Assembly (NCBI RefSeq): GCF_000699445.3
Contig: NC_067197.1
Coordinates: 29,805,809-29,869,808 of the forward strand
Direction: 5' to 3'
Length of the DNA: 64,000 nucleotides
From: Schistosoma haematobium
Taxonomy: Eukaryota > Platyhelminthes > Trematoda > Strigeidida > Schistosomatidae
The notes beneath the pieces are model-generated. The model worked only from the letters and a program-made list of their open reading frames with translations, was not told where the DNA came from and did no database searches. Within the stretch, counting starts at the first letter, position 1, and every line of letters starts with the position of its first letter. Made by a program: the position numbers and the translations under genes. Positions 11,861-21,874 of the stretch are shown here, in pieces.

Positions 11861-14291
11861 GTGACAAAACGAACAATAGCTCTACAGACCGGCTGGACAT
11901 GTTCTAATTCACCACATTTAAATATTTGAAATGACGAAATGCACATGATTTACACGAGTGAAATTTACCTCAGGGTAAGCATTTATCAAATATGTGTTCA
12001 CCTCTGTAACTTGCTTCTCAACTCCTCAATGAATTGTTATCTGCATGACAGTGAGCACGCAATGGATTGAGATAACTAAGTAATGTAGTAGAATTCTTGA
12101 TGTCCTGACGAATCGCTTTGTGAAATTTCACTCTTTCACAGAGTCTGAAGTACACTTCGCGTGATTTTATAGTAGTTCATGAATTCTGTAGGGAAATGAA
12201 ATAGGCTTTTCTGGGAATGCTAAAGCTCTTAGTAAGTTGTTGGCATCCTTTCCGATGAATGTAATTAAATAGCCACAGTTTTATCATCCCTAACATATTT
12301 CTTGGTCATAATCCAGAGTTCAAAACTTTCTATGTTATCTTCGAAAGATTCAGAGTTTGAATGTAAATCAAACTGTTGAATCACATGCTCCATCGCGACA
12401 TAAATGTGATGGCTAAAATATTCGAATTATCGTACTAACTAGGAATTCCCGGAATAGCGCAATTTAAACCAGATAGAATTAGATGAGCGCAAACGAACGT
12501 TTTGTATTTGGAGTTCGTAATGAGCGAATGATGAAGTATGAAGATATCATTAGTTCCTTCAAATACCACAATCATCTGTCATTTACTGCGTAGGCCTAAC
12601 AATTGCTCATGTATGGATCTGATTGATTTGCATAATCAGCCGTTCAGTTTGTTTGCTCAAATCAATATCTGATATATACATGTGCCTAATCAATCTAGTA
12701 TTCAACTTCTGACTAGTAGGTCTCGCTAATGTGATTGGTTGGCCAAAGATATACGAATGACACGTATATGATTTGATCCAACTACTTGGCGCAGAAATAC
12801 TCAACAACGATTACTCATTCATGGTCTGGTGCGGATGCTTGATTGGTTGCATTTACTAAAGGCGCGTCCAGTAAAACCAACAGGGCTTCTTCGGCAGTTT
12901 CAGCTTCCTAGAAACAATTCAGGAAACTTGTTCTTTATAAGGCTTCTATAGTTCTACCGTATGTGTGTTTAATACTGATGAATTTAGTTCAGTCAGTAAG
13001 ACAACCAATGAGAGCGCATATTGAACGGAAAATTCTGTAAAAATTTCAAAATAACTAGATAGTGAACATGACGAGTTATCACTTCCAGTTTTAAAAATGC
13101 CGTTTGAATAATATTTACAATAACTTCGAGAAAAATGCAACAGGTTCTAAAATATCCACCTGCCCATTGTTATTGGACGCCACCAATTTATGGAGCAGTT
13201 ACATAAACGGTAGTGTGCGTGCTTCGAGCGTATATCTGACCTGGTTATAACTTAATTTATGTAATGAATCCATTCTCTGCATCCTTGTTTATTCGGACTG
13301 CCAAACGCATAACTAAGTAGTAGCGTTCATTACGGCCATACTAAATGAAATATTCAAATATTTCGGAAAATATCGGTTTCATTTATCATTTCATGATACA
13401 GTGGCCTAGCAATTTTGAACTTGATTGATAAGTCTTGCTAACTGAACGCCATATTCGGTTCCTAAGCTATTCTCGTAACCCCCCCCCAAGCTAGAACTAC
13501 ACAGCGACCTGAACACGAGAGAAAATGTGCAAAATATGCGAGATGCGCTTTACTCCAAATGTTCATTCTAGTACAGAAAATATAGAGTTTTTATTATATT
13601 TCAGACGTCCTTGGGTTTCCCGAAGATTGTGGAATGCTACTAAACATAGTAGCAGTTTAGTAATCATCCAATCCGAAACTCTACATGTGACTTTTCACTT
13701 TCTTGATGTTTCTGGCTAGACTTCAAGTGAACGCTGATTGGATAAAATGCTCTTTAGTGTTTTCCCGATGATTGCTTGTCTTTTGCGAGAAGTTTTCCGG
13801 ATCACTCCAACATTGTATTACTTGAGAGTTCCAAAATAACATGATGCAGCGGTTCAGTGTTCCTAAGTGGTCAATAGCCGACTACTAAACTCCAGTCAAT
13901 CACAAAGTCATAAATTAGGGCATTCGAAGCAACCTTTATTAATGAATTGATTTAATTATCGTCACTTTATCTTATATTGTACTAACCATTCTATAAATGA
14001 AATATGAATGACTCATTTTCTACGTTTTAAAATGTTGAAGTTAAATTTCTGGACTTTAAATGAACAACACTGAATGAAATTAGTGGAGAAAAGAGCTTGG
14101 AATTATCTTGGTAACTAACGTAGTCTGCACAAAGGGGAGAAATAAGATTAAATTCCTTCATACAGTTAACTATCACTTCTTTACGCATGTATAAGTTTAC
14201 GTTATTATGCTACACTATCTTAATTTAAAATGAACTTGGTAGCTTTTATTTACATTTAATTTATTCTGCATATCAAATATCCAAAGGAAAA
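11861..14291. other. Intergenic with faint dispersed repeats
   Basis: No gene is recognised. 12430-12600 resembles 22495-22660 (shared segment aattaggaatt..cggaatagcgcaatttaaacc). 12820-12900 shares the tggtctggtgcggatgcttga stretch with 19350-19380. The rest is unassigned. Confidence 0.45.
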
Positions 14292-14500
14292 ATGATCATA
14301 AGACGGTGGTTAGAGGTAGTCGTCAGGGTACCCTGGATCTAGGTTTTGTGCTACTTGGCACTCGTCAGCAAGTTGTACCAGTACTCTTGAAGAAATCGAT
14401 GCTTCCCCGACGAACTCGATCGTATGTCACCCAGATTCACAGTCAGAAACGTTACCACTGGGCTTTCTGGGCCGCGACTAACCTCCTGTAGGGCTAAGGT
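14292..14500 (-). mobile_element. Family-2 ribozyme SINE, minus strand
   Basis: On the minus strand it has a tRNA-like head (box-A-like region near 14470, box B near 14420) followed by a hammerhead core: ctgacgag, a GUGC/GCAC stem II and gcacaaaac. The cgaaac is changed to caaaac, so activity is doubtful. It lies head to head with the next SINE. Confidence 0.75.
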
Positions 14501-14797
14501 GTATTTACAATTGATTGATCACTGGGTGATGATCAATGTCAATGATATGAAATCGAATCCGTCAGGGAGCATCAGTTCCCTCAAGATTACAGTTGCACCT
14601 CGCTGATAACTGCCAAGTAGCACGAAACCTTGGTCCAGGGTTTCCTGTTCACTACCATCTTATTTCAACATAATGCACGCAATGTCGAGTCACCTAGAGT
14701 AGTGACCACATTGCAACATGGTTGATAGTATTCGATCTGCACTAAGAGGGACCTGATATACATGGCATCGATCACCACCCCATGATCAATCCATTGA
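14501..14797 (+). mobile_element. Family-2 SINE, plus strand, decayed
   Basis: A short antisense tail fragment (attgattgatcactgggtga) is followed by box B, a degenerate hammerhead (ctgataac) and the full family tail ending near 14797. It is nearly the same as the SINE in the 4-kb duplication (2308-2596), so it belongs to the same old subfamily. Confidence 0.75.
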
Positions 14798-15258
14798 AAA
14801 ATGATCACTAAACAAATTAAATTATTGACTTATTTAAAGAAAACAATGTTTTCTCTAAACATTGATCAATAATTATTCATTCATATATTTTTTTAAAGAA
14901 TGTTTTACATTGTGATCGAATTTTAACAATAACAACACACTATTATCACTAGTCATTCATCGAATTCATAAGATAAAAATATTTTTTTACAAAAACAATT
15001 AAATATCATTCTTATTATAGTTACTATTACATGGAAGTAATAAATAAATGATAAAGCAATTTGATTGGTTAATTTTCGTAACATGATAAAGTCACGTGAA
15101 TATTAGTAAACATCTCCTTCATACAAATTATTGATCATATTTAAAATTTCTTTAGTCACTAAGTTAAAAAATAATTTAGTTTAAAAGTTAATTGATATTG
15201 TTGATATCAGTAGTAAATTTTCTGCGAATTGAAGAAAATAATAATAATAATAATAATA
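14798..15258. other. No feature recognised; AT-rich
   Basis: AT-rich spacer before the candidate exon at 15259. It ends in an (AAT)n stretch immediately before the ATG. Confidence 0.5.
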
Positions 15259-15427
15259 ATGTTAATCAAATTTATTTTTCCATCATTAAGATCAAATACT
15301 AATCAAGAAGTTTGTCGTATTCATTATAATCGATCTTTGAAATCATTAAATATGGATTGGATTGCTAAAGTTATATTTCAGATTACTAATTTAAAACGAG
15401 ATACATTATTTAGTCTTTATTATTATG
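15259..15427 (+). CDS. Candidate ZSWIM2-like exon (SWIM-like region)
   Basis: The frame is open from the ATG at 15259 to a strong donor (g|gtaagt, exon end 15427, phase 1). The 57 residues align by eye with the SWIM region of ZSWIM2: a KFIF start, EVC, a spacer of about 13 residues, then W and F at the positions of the HICWVLLKKF segment. The SWIM cysteine and histidine ligands are mostly missing, so zinc binding is unlikely if the match is real. Codon use is AT-rich like the ZZ exon. The phase does not match the acceptor I prefer for the next exon, so at least one exon between them would be needed. The true start could lie upstream. Confidence 0.4.
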
Positions 15428-15851
15428 GTAAGTAAACAAAAAAAATTTTTTTCTATCTATTTTCTATCTATCTATTCTCTAATGTTCATTAAAAGTGTAA
15501 TATCTAGTATTTTTCTATCATTCTTTTGTTTTCATTCATTGAGTAAATTTCATATTATAAGGATATCATCTTTACTGGAGATTGCATTTCAATCGTTTAA
15601 AGCTACTTATATATATTCCCACGACGGGAAAGTAAGAACACAAAGACTGGCATAAGTGAAGATTTATTAACCTCCAAAACACAACAACAACAACGACAAA
15701 TCTTGTCGACAATGCACTCATTTATATATTGATTGTACACCCATTTTGATTAATAATTAGGATTAAATTACATATATGAAAAATAATTTGAGTCATAACA
15801 AATCATATACTGAGCATAGTTCATGTCAATGGAATACAAGGAAATTCATTA

Positions 15852-16311
15852 GCCCCACGGCAATTTTTTAAAACCCCCACCCGCCCTTCAGTCATTTTAA
15901 TGGACTTCTTTAATATGACTCCGTTCACAGATCGGACCAGCGTTTCTTCAACTTTGACCGAAATCCGCAACAGCCTGGATGATGTAATTCCAAATACTAA
16001 TCCTGCAGCACCATTTATTAGCAAAATCAGGCAGTTACAGTTAGTTTTCATGAGAATTCCCATGGTATTAAGAAAACAAATCAAATCCCTATTACTGGAA
16101 GGCTTAGAAGCGTCGTCAGAAATCTCCAACCTACTTCTGTGTATTTTCACACTGTGTCTATGTTTATTGGAATTAAGCGTTCTGAGAAACTGTGATCGGT
16201 CAGACTTAGAAAGCGAAGATATTTGGACAACTATCAAAGAATCAAAGAATTTTTCTTTCACACCATACAATTTTTAGAAATGGGTGGTAGGGAATCTTAA
16301 TTGCCGTGGGC
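15852..16311. mobile_element. 460-bp element with imperfect terminal inverted repeats
   Basis: The left end reads GCCCCACGGCAATT followed by a C-rich stretch ending CCCCCACCC. The reverse complement of the right end reads GCCCACGGCAATT, then a C-rich stretch ending CCACCC. The termini are thus inverted over ~30 bp. Flanks carry direct repeats (atgtcaatggaatacaag left, atgtcaaccgaatacaag right). The interior is less AT-rich than the surroundings and almost filled by a 125-codon frame on the plus strand. I do not recognise the family; a MITE or small DNA transposon is the simplest reading. Confidence 0.65.
15900..16277 (+). CDS. Unrecognised 125-residue ORF inside the TIR element
   Basis: ATG to TAG nearly spans the element. 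The protein has a polar N-terminal half (STLTEIRNSLDDVIPN), a basic middle (LRKQIKSLLLEGLEASSE) and a strongly hydrophobic segment with several cysteines (about residues 77-95), ending in a polar tail. A 149-codon frame lies antisense over the same DNA. I see no transposase motif. It could be a captured host exon or chance; the length in ~40% GC DNA is mildly unusual. Confidence 0.3.
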   Translation: MDFFNMTPFTDRTSVSSTLTEIRNSLDDVIPNTNPAAPFISKIRQLQLVFMRIPMVLRKQIKSLLLEGLEASSEISNLLLCIFTLCLCLLELSVLRNCDRSDLESEDIWTTIKESKNFSFTPYNF

Positions 16312-16565
16312 TTAATGTCAACCGAATACAAGAATATCGCATATTATACAGAATAAAAATATCATACGGGAAAAGAGAACAAACATTACATTGAGTAATC
16401 ATTACAGTGAATCAAAACGGAACCATAACTCATATTGAGTGAATCAATCGAAAATTGATTTTTCTTTCCATCAGGCTCTTATATATTGTACAACATAATA
16501 AAGGGAGGTAAAAGGTTCAAAAATGCTTGTTACTATACATATATATTGGACATTGAAAATAAATA

Positions 16566-16736
16566 TTTTTAATATCCTAATGAGTGGAAAAATTAGATTT
16601 CCTGACGTTTTGTGACTTAGTGTAAGCCACTAATTCAGAGAATAAATAAATAAATAACCCGAGTTTCAATCTTGGCTTACACTAAGTCACGAAACGTCAG
16701 AAAATCTCATTTTTCTACTCATTGGGATATTACAAA
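16566..16736. repeat. Fold-back repeat with ~64-bp arms
   Basis: Left arm 16566-16629 and right arm 16673-16736 are near-perfect reverse complements (inner ends tgtaagcca and tggcttaca) around a 43-bp loop with (aaat)n. The outer part of an arm (aatatc..aatgagt..gaaaa) and the following ~100 bp recur at 62800-62905. This is consistent with a MITE-like or fold-back element. Confidence 0.75.
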
Positions 16737-16739
16737 TAT

Positions 16740-18029
16740 ATTAATTTATTTATTTATAACAATCTACCCAATGCTTAATTTATTCGAAATTATCAAGTCA
16801 AGCCTTGATAATGATATCTACAAACTGTTAACAGTTAAAACAATTTGCATTTACCTATTATGTGCATTCATTTCAAGAAGAGAATGTGATTAAATAAACG
16901 GATTTGTTTACGCTATTAAAATGTTAATCATGAAATCAATATTTCTTTTGACTAAATATATGTTTATGTCAACTAATCAGTTGGGGTGTTATTCATTCAA
17001 ATGAATTCATTACTAATTGTTTTGACAATAGAATTAACCGATGCCATTACTGGAATAGTTGAAATGGTCAATCTGATATTTAAACCTCTAAAGGCGAAAT
17101 TAAAGGTGCAATTATCTGAGTATATTATTATTGAATGAATTATATATACATAAAATTTAATTAAGCCAGTATTGATCAAGTTGACTATTAATCGTAGTTC
17201 TATCCATTGTAACTCGTTTTTTCATTAAAATCGGTGAAACTATAATTTATGGGCGAACCAATCAGATTTGGGATAACAAGTCTTGGAGTGTGGCGCGACA
17301 CTCATTCATCCATTTGGATAAATAGTGTTTTAGCATTTTAGCTAATAAAAATACTAAATCTAATTCATAATCCTAACCATCAATTGTAAAACATAATTCT
17401 AATTCCTCACACTGGTTTATAACAGTCATTTAGTGCCAGTTAGTAGGTGGACTTTCTCAGGGTAACTTGAACGATTTTTTCTATTATTATATTTCGGTCA
17501 CTGAATAAATGTATAAAAGATAACTGTTACATCTTAACCTTGTTTGAGACATTGACACGATAGGCTACCTAGTTTAACCTTGAGGCTAAGAACGCGTGAG
17601 TCCGACTTGTGACTAACGCCCTCGGGGCAGAAAGGCAAAACTATCCTGTCACTTGATTGGTTGGTCGGAGAGAGAGATGACACTGCTTGATTTAGATTAA
17701 TATAACAAGACATAAATAAGTAGATGACTAACACGATCACAAACCGCGAACCATTAAAAAAATACAACTAATAGTTTTGGTAGAAAATGGAGTGCAAGCG
17801 CTAATGGTTTATAGAATAAATCAGGAAGAAAACTAAGTGTTAGTATTTTGTGAACTTTGAAATAAGTGAAATAATCTTCGCAAAAGTAGCTTATGGTTTT
17901 CCATTACGGCTTTACTATTTTTCTCTTCACATCAATAACTTTGATACTAAACAGTAAAAATGTGGTTTCTACATTGAGCCACAAGTTTTTAAATCAAAGT
18001 ATTCATGTGTATTTCAGTGGCCTGCTGAT
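16740..18029. other. Intergenic, no gene recognised
   Basis: 16740-16830 resembles 62820-62905 (acccaatg/cttaatttattcgaaatta). The rest is AT-rich and unassigned. If the ZSWIM2-like gene is real this is intron. Confidence 0.45.
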
Positions 18030-18960
18030 TGTTATGTCCTATGGAGTTGTTAATATATCACATGACTAAATCGTCAATAGAACACCGACTTGTATGAGCT
18101 TGGCACTATGCCAAACCAATAACTCATAAACCAATACGAGCAGCCCAGAGTCAATCCTGAGTCCTCATTGGCTCCTCATGCCTAGCCCAGTCCGTTTGAG
18201 TTCAGAATACAGTTTCAGCGTCCACCATATGTATCATGTATCTCAGACATTCGCACTTTATATACAAGCAAATCAGACCACATCATACCAGGAAATAGAA
18301 AATAACAATTATACAAGATCAGGCCAAAAAGGCTGTGTGTGAGAGAGGCTTTCTGGTTTTCAATGGTGGTCTAGCGTTCATCGATTCGTGATCAAAAACT
18401 TAGCAATCTCCACAACCCCCAATAATAATCACTATGTGCTCACTAGTGGCTGACTTCGTGAGGTGATTCTCGGTGTTCTAGTGAGAAGCCGTAACAAGTC
18501 GAGCTAATCCGTATGAGATAGAGATAGGTCGCACAATTTCGTAGATTGGTTGAAGTTAGACATTAACACTAATGGATGCCTGCTCAGTGGTTTAGAGCTT
18601 AGGCCGAAGGTCGTGGTTTTGAATCCCGCGAGCGGGATCGTGGATGCGCACTGCTGAGGAGTCCCACATTGGGACAAATGGCCGTCCAGTACTTCCAGGT
18701 TTCCAGTGGTGGTCTAACACCAATTGGTGCATGATCTCAATAAAAAGATCCGGAACAACTTAAGAACAGTAAATCATATTATAGTAGTCAATAGTTCAAA
18801 TGGAAGCTTATAATAAAAGGAACATTAATATACACATATTATAGTTACTTAATAGTTATATAATAAGAATATATATCTGATAACAGTCCATAAATAATTC
18901 CTAGCAGTTGCCATCCACATATTTTTTGTTAAGATATAACACTGATTAGAACACATAAAT
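18030..18960 (-). repeat. Dispersed repeat R, interrupted by a SINE
   Basis: 18030-18345 and 18761-18960 together resemble 23830-24300 (shared: aggaaatagaaaataacaa, aagcttataataaaaggaac, acaataagaatatat). The intervening DNA is a ribozyme SINE. R also occurs at 945-1190, 24595-25660 and in the second duplication copy. Confidence 0.65.
18346..18760 (+). mobile_element. Family-1 ribozyme SINE, partial dimer, decayed core
   Basis: A SINE tail (ttttcaatggtggtctagcg) is followed by a second unit with leader, tRNA-like head and hammerhead region (18648-18692). The core reads CTGAGGAG but the GAAAC element has become CAAAT, and stem I is GCACTG against CAGTAC. Activity should be lost. Confidence 0.75.
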
Positions 18961-19079
18961 TTTAACAGTTAAGTTATTCGTCTCAATCCACTAACCTAAT
19001 TCTGTTTGAACTAAATAATGACATCAATAGCACTTAATGATTATGTATGCAATCAGTAAAGGCATTTTTCATCATCTGT

Positions 19080-19460
19080 CGGGCGAATTTTTGTGTACAC
19101 TTACACTTTATTACAATTCAAGTTAGATATACTTAACAAAGCTAATAATTAATCTTGAAGATGCCACAGGTATTTGGAGTTTGACAGCGCTTTAACCAGT
19201 AACACCTCCTACTATGAATCTTACCCACTAAGTGCAATGAAAAGGCAGAAGCGAGAAGGTTGGAAGATATATTTGATAGGCTATCAATATGTCGAGGATC
19301 TACTGATCTAATCTGCCTAGCGATTTCAGGGGATGTTGAGCACGGCGTTCCCACTCGTGATCTGGTGTGGATGCATGACCGACCGCCTTCAGCTAGGTGA
19401 GTCCATTAAAAGTAATGTGGTCAACATCCAATGTCGAAGACTTAAAGAGCTATTGATTTT
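19080..19460 (-). repeat. Dispersed repeat T
   Basis: The stretch with gccacaggtatttggagtttgaca and the gtggtcaacatcc end resembles 36890-37140 (cccacagatattcggattttgaca). A piece also matches 12820-12880. No coding potential is seen, and the family is unknown. Confidence 0.4.
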
Positions 19461-19636
19461 GGGGATTTATTCACCGTTACAATCTTATTTACAAAATCCT
19501 ACATTATTGTTATTATCATAAAAATTTACTGTTATAATTCAGGTTCCTCTTTTCACTCTTATTTTAACTTATATCACTCTAAGTTTATGTAATCTATTGA
19601 AATAATATATTAAATATTGTAATGAATAGTTTACAG

Positions 19637-19760
19637 TTAAACAAAATTAGGCAATTTGTTTACGTTGTTTATTTTCAATCTGATCAATTCGGTCAACAAG
19701 ATATATTTGTATCATCATTGACACTAATTTCATTTTATGATGGAAATGATTTAGAAAGTA
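19637..19760 (+). CDS. Candidate ZSWIM2-like exon (first RING half)
   Basis: An open frame follows a possible acceptor (tttacag, ending 19636) and ends at a consensus donor (agta|gtaagt, phase 1). If instead it is a first exon, an in-frame ATG lies at 19622. Its last base plus the first two of the ZZ exon complete a serine codon, so the join to 28097 is in phase. By eye the end (QQDIFVSSLTL…) parallels the first cysteine loop of the ZSWIM2 RING (EDICSICQELLL) with the cysteines replaced; the text after the join parallels the IHIKCMKI segment. The strength is phase, donor and order; the weakness is loss of all zinc ligands. Confidence 0.45.
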
Positions 19761-19967
19761 GTAAGTAAAACGTCATAACTACAACTACATAACACTTAGA
19801 GTCAACCGAAATGTGAATGTAACACAAATTCCATGAGTTACATCAAAACATGACATTTTGTTATGATTTGGATTGAATAGAGTAATGCGTTTTTTGTTGT
19901 TGTTGAATGATAGACATTGATTATGTGCAGATAGAGTATAATACTTTTGGTAGAGTATTTGTTATTA

Positions 19968-20155
19968 TTATCAGATTGGGTTTTGTGGAGATTTTTAGAA
20001 ATTTTACAAGTTGAAATCATGAGCCAATTTAAGCTAGACCACCATGGAAAACCTGGAAGCACTGGACGGCCGTTTCGTCCTGGTATGGGACTCCTCAGCA
20101 GTGCGCATCCACGAACCCGCCCCCGCGGGATTCGAACCCAGGACCTACTGGCTTC
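19968..20155 (-). mobile_element. Family-1 ribozyme SINE, minus strand
   Basis: On the minus strand it has box B (gggttcgaatccc), a GC-rich arm, a complete hammerhead (20059-20104) and a tail ending in aaatctccacaaaaccca. Box A is missing, so the head is truncated. It abuts a plus-strand unit, forming an inverted pair. Confidence 0.85.
20059..20104 (-). ncRNA. Hammerhead ribozyme (all core elements present)
   Basis: Minus strand order: stem I strand GCACTG, core CTGAGGAG, stem II GTCC…GGAC, core GAAA, very short stem III CGGCCG, cleavage triplet GTC, then stem I strand CAGTGC. Stem I pairs perfectly. All invariant core positions of the hammerhead are present, so self-cleavage after GTC is expected. 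Processing of SINE transcripts is the likely role. Confidence 0.85.
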
Positions 20156-20585
20156 GCAATTGGCTCATGATTTCAACTTGTGAAATTTCTAAAAATCTCC
20201 ACAAAACCCATTCTGATAATAATAATCACCTGCTCACTAGTGACTGATTTCAGGAGACACTCCTGGAGTTCTAGTGAGAAGTCGTTACCAGTGGAGTTCA
20301 ACCAGGTCTGTTGTGAGATAGGAACTCACTGAAGACAATGGTGTACGGTGGCGCAACTTCGTGGATTGGTTGAAGTTAGACATTAACACCGCTGGATGCC
20401 GGCTCAGTGGTCTAATGGTTGAGTGTTCGCGCGCGAAGCCAGTAGGTCCTGGGTTCGAATCCCGCGGGGGGCGGGCTCGTGGACGCGCACTGCTGAGGAG
20501 TCCCACACTAGGACGAAACGGCTGTCCGGTGCTTCCAGGCTTTCCATGGTGGTCTAGCTTCAACTGGCATATGATTTCAACTTGA
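20156..20585 (+). mobile_element. Family-1 ribozyme SINE, plus strand (tail plus full unit)
   Basis: A SINE tail (20156-20210) runs straight into a leader, a tRNA-like head (box A near 20400, box B near 20452), a hammerhead (20487-20532) and a second tail. The head-to-tail order suggests units can be carried as dimers. Confidence 0.85.
20487..20532 (+). ncRNA. Hammerhead ribozyme, intact core
   Basis: Stem I GCACTG pairs with CGGTGC (one T-G wobble). The core CTGAGGAG and GAAA are intact, stem II GTCC/GGAC is perfect, stem III is CGGCTG and the cleavage triplet is GTC. Confidence 0.8.
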
Positions 20586-20901
20586 GAGGATTTGTTGTTA
20601 CAATTTTACAGCTTCCGAGAAAAAATTATTCAAAAACGAAGATTATTTGAGCGAACAATTGTTTTCAATAACTTCATCATCAGGCTCTACAGTTATAAGT
20701 CCATAATTATAATATTTTACAAAGGCCAAAAATAAGGCATGTTTTAATGAGTTTGACAATGTTATGTGTTAAAAAAAAATGGTGAGCGTTTGCATCTGTT
20801 ACGATATATATATACTTCGAAAAATTGTAATATTTGCAAATTAGAAAGGTCATTCAATAAAGGTCAGTAAATTATTCAGTAACAATAAGATAATATAATA
20901 G

Positions 20902-21135
20902 TCACAATTGATTGATCACTGGGTGGTGATCAATCTCATGCTTGTCTAGTCCCTATTAGTGCAGATCGAATGCTATCGATCATGTTGCAATGTGGCCACC
21001 AGTCTAGGTGACTCGACACTGCGGGCACTATGTATTGAGATTAGATGGTGGTTGGAGGTAGTCAACAGGAAACCCTGGACCCGCGTTTCGTGCTACTTGG
21101 CACTCGTCAGCAAGGTGTACCTGTAATCTTGAGGG
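20902..21135 (-). mobile_element. Family-2 ribozyme SINE, minus strand
   Basis: It contains a hammerhead (21063-21124 minus) and the complete tail, whose end lies at 20902 (caattgattgatcactgggt). The ~100-bp tail is repeated in inverted orientation at 21136-21240, so the pair forms a large hairpin. Confidence 0.85.
21063..21124 (-). ncRNA. Hammerhead ribozyme, family 2
   Basis: Minus strand: a long stem I strand (acaggtacaccttg), core CTGACGAG, stem II GTGC/GCAC, core GAAA, a weak stem III (CGCGGG), GTC, then the matching stem I strand (cagggtttcctgt). Stem I has an internal loop. The core is intact, but stem III has only one sure pair. Confidence 0.7.
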
Positions 21136-21440
21136 AACTGGTGGCCACATTGCAACATGATCGATAGCATTCGATCTGCACTAATAGGGACTAGACAAGC
21201 ATGAGATTGATCACCACCCAGTGATCAATCAATTGTGATTACATCTCAGTCCTACAGGAGGTTACTCACGGCTCGGATAGCTCAGTGGTAACGTCTCTGA
21301 CTGTGAAGCTGGGTGACACGAGATCGAATCCGCCAGGGAGCACCAGTTCCCTCAAGATTACAGGTACACCTTGCTGACGAGTGCCAAGTAGCACGAAACG
21401 CGGGTCCAGGGTTTCCTGTTGACTACCTCCAACCACCATC
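21136..21440 (+). mobile_element. Family-2 ribozyme SINE, plus strand (tail, then head with ribozyme)
   Basis: A tail copy (21136-21240) is followed by a unit with a clear tRNA-like head (gctcggatagctcagtggta as box A, gatcgaatccg as box B) and a hammerhead at 21361-21420, ending near caccatctaataata. The tail of the last unit is lacking. Confidence 0.85.
21361..21420 (+). ncRNA. Hammerhead ribozyme, family 2
   Basis: Identical in layout to the minus-strand one 240 bp upstream: CTGACGAG, stem II GTGC/GCAC, GAAA, GTC and a long stem I with an internal loop. Stem III is weak (CGCGGG). Confidence 0.7.
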
Positions 21441-21874
21441 TAATAATATAATAGTACTATTGCAAAATTGAAAATAATTTTGTCAACTGAGATAATAATA
21501 ATAATAATATTGTTGTGTGAATATAATATGTAATAAGGGGGGTGTTATCAAGGTAATTACGGTCAACAAATTGGGAATGATGGATATGAAGATTAAGATA
21601 TAGATAATGACAAATAATGATAATAAGGAAAATAAATAAAATGAAGGAAGGAAGGGGTAAGAGGTTTATAATATTCAGTCTAGGTATTTGGTGATCCAGT
21701 CGTAGGCCAGGGTAAACATAGAGGCTGGATATATTTTTTCTGGATGCATAAATTAAAACATGCCTTATTTTTGGCCTTTGTAAAATATTATAATTATGGA
21801 CTTATAACTGTAGAGCCTGATGATGAAGTTATTGAAAACAATTGTTCGCTCAAATATTCTTCGTTTTTGAATAT

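Larger units (their letters stand above)
15613..16500 (-). repeat. Dispersed repeat S, interrupted by an inserted element
   Basis: 15613-15851 and 16312-16500 together match 63335-63710 in reverse orientation (shared: cttgtattcc, gtgtacaatcaatatataaatga, ccagtctttgtgttcttactttc). The 460 bp between are absent from the other copy, so they are a later insertion. It may be an LTR, but no terminal motif is clear. Confidence 0.7.
20622..21874. repeat. Inverted arms (~125 bp) enclosing a SINE cluster
   Basis: 20622-20748 and 21752-21874 are near-perfect reverse complements (for example caataacttcatcatcaggc against gcctgatgatgaagttattg). Between them lie family-2 SINEs in both orientations and (aat)n sequence. 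The arms could be ends of a fold-back element or two opposite insertions of one repeat. Confidence 0.8.

Noticed and set aside
21268..21340. tRNA-like gctcggatagctcagtggta … gatcgaatccg
   Set aside because: Head of SINE family 2, repeated elsewhere and fused to a ribozyme; not a functional tRNA.
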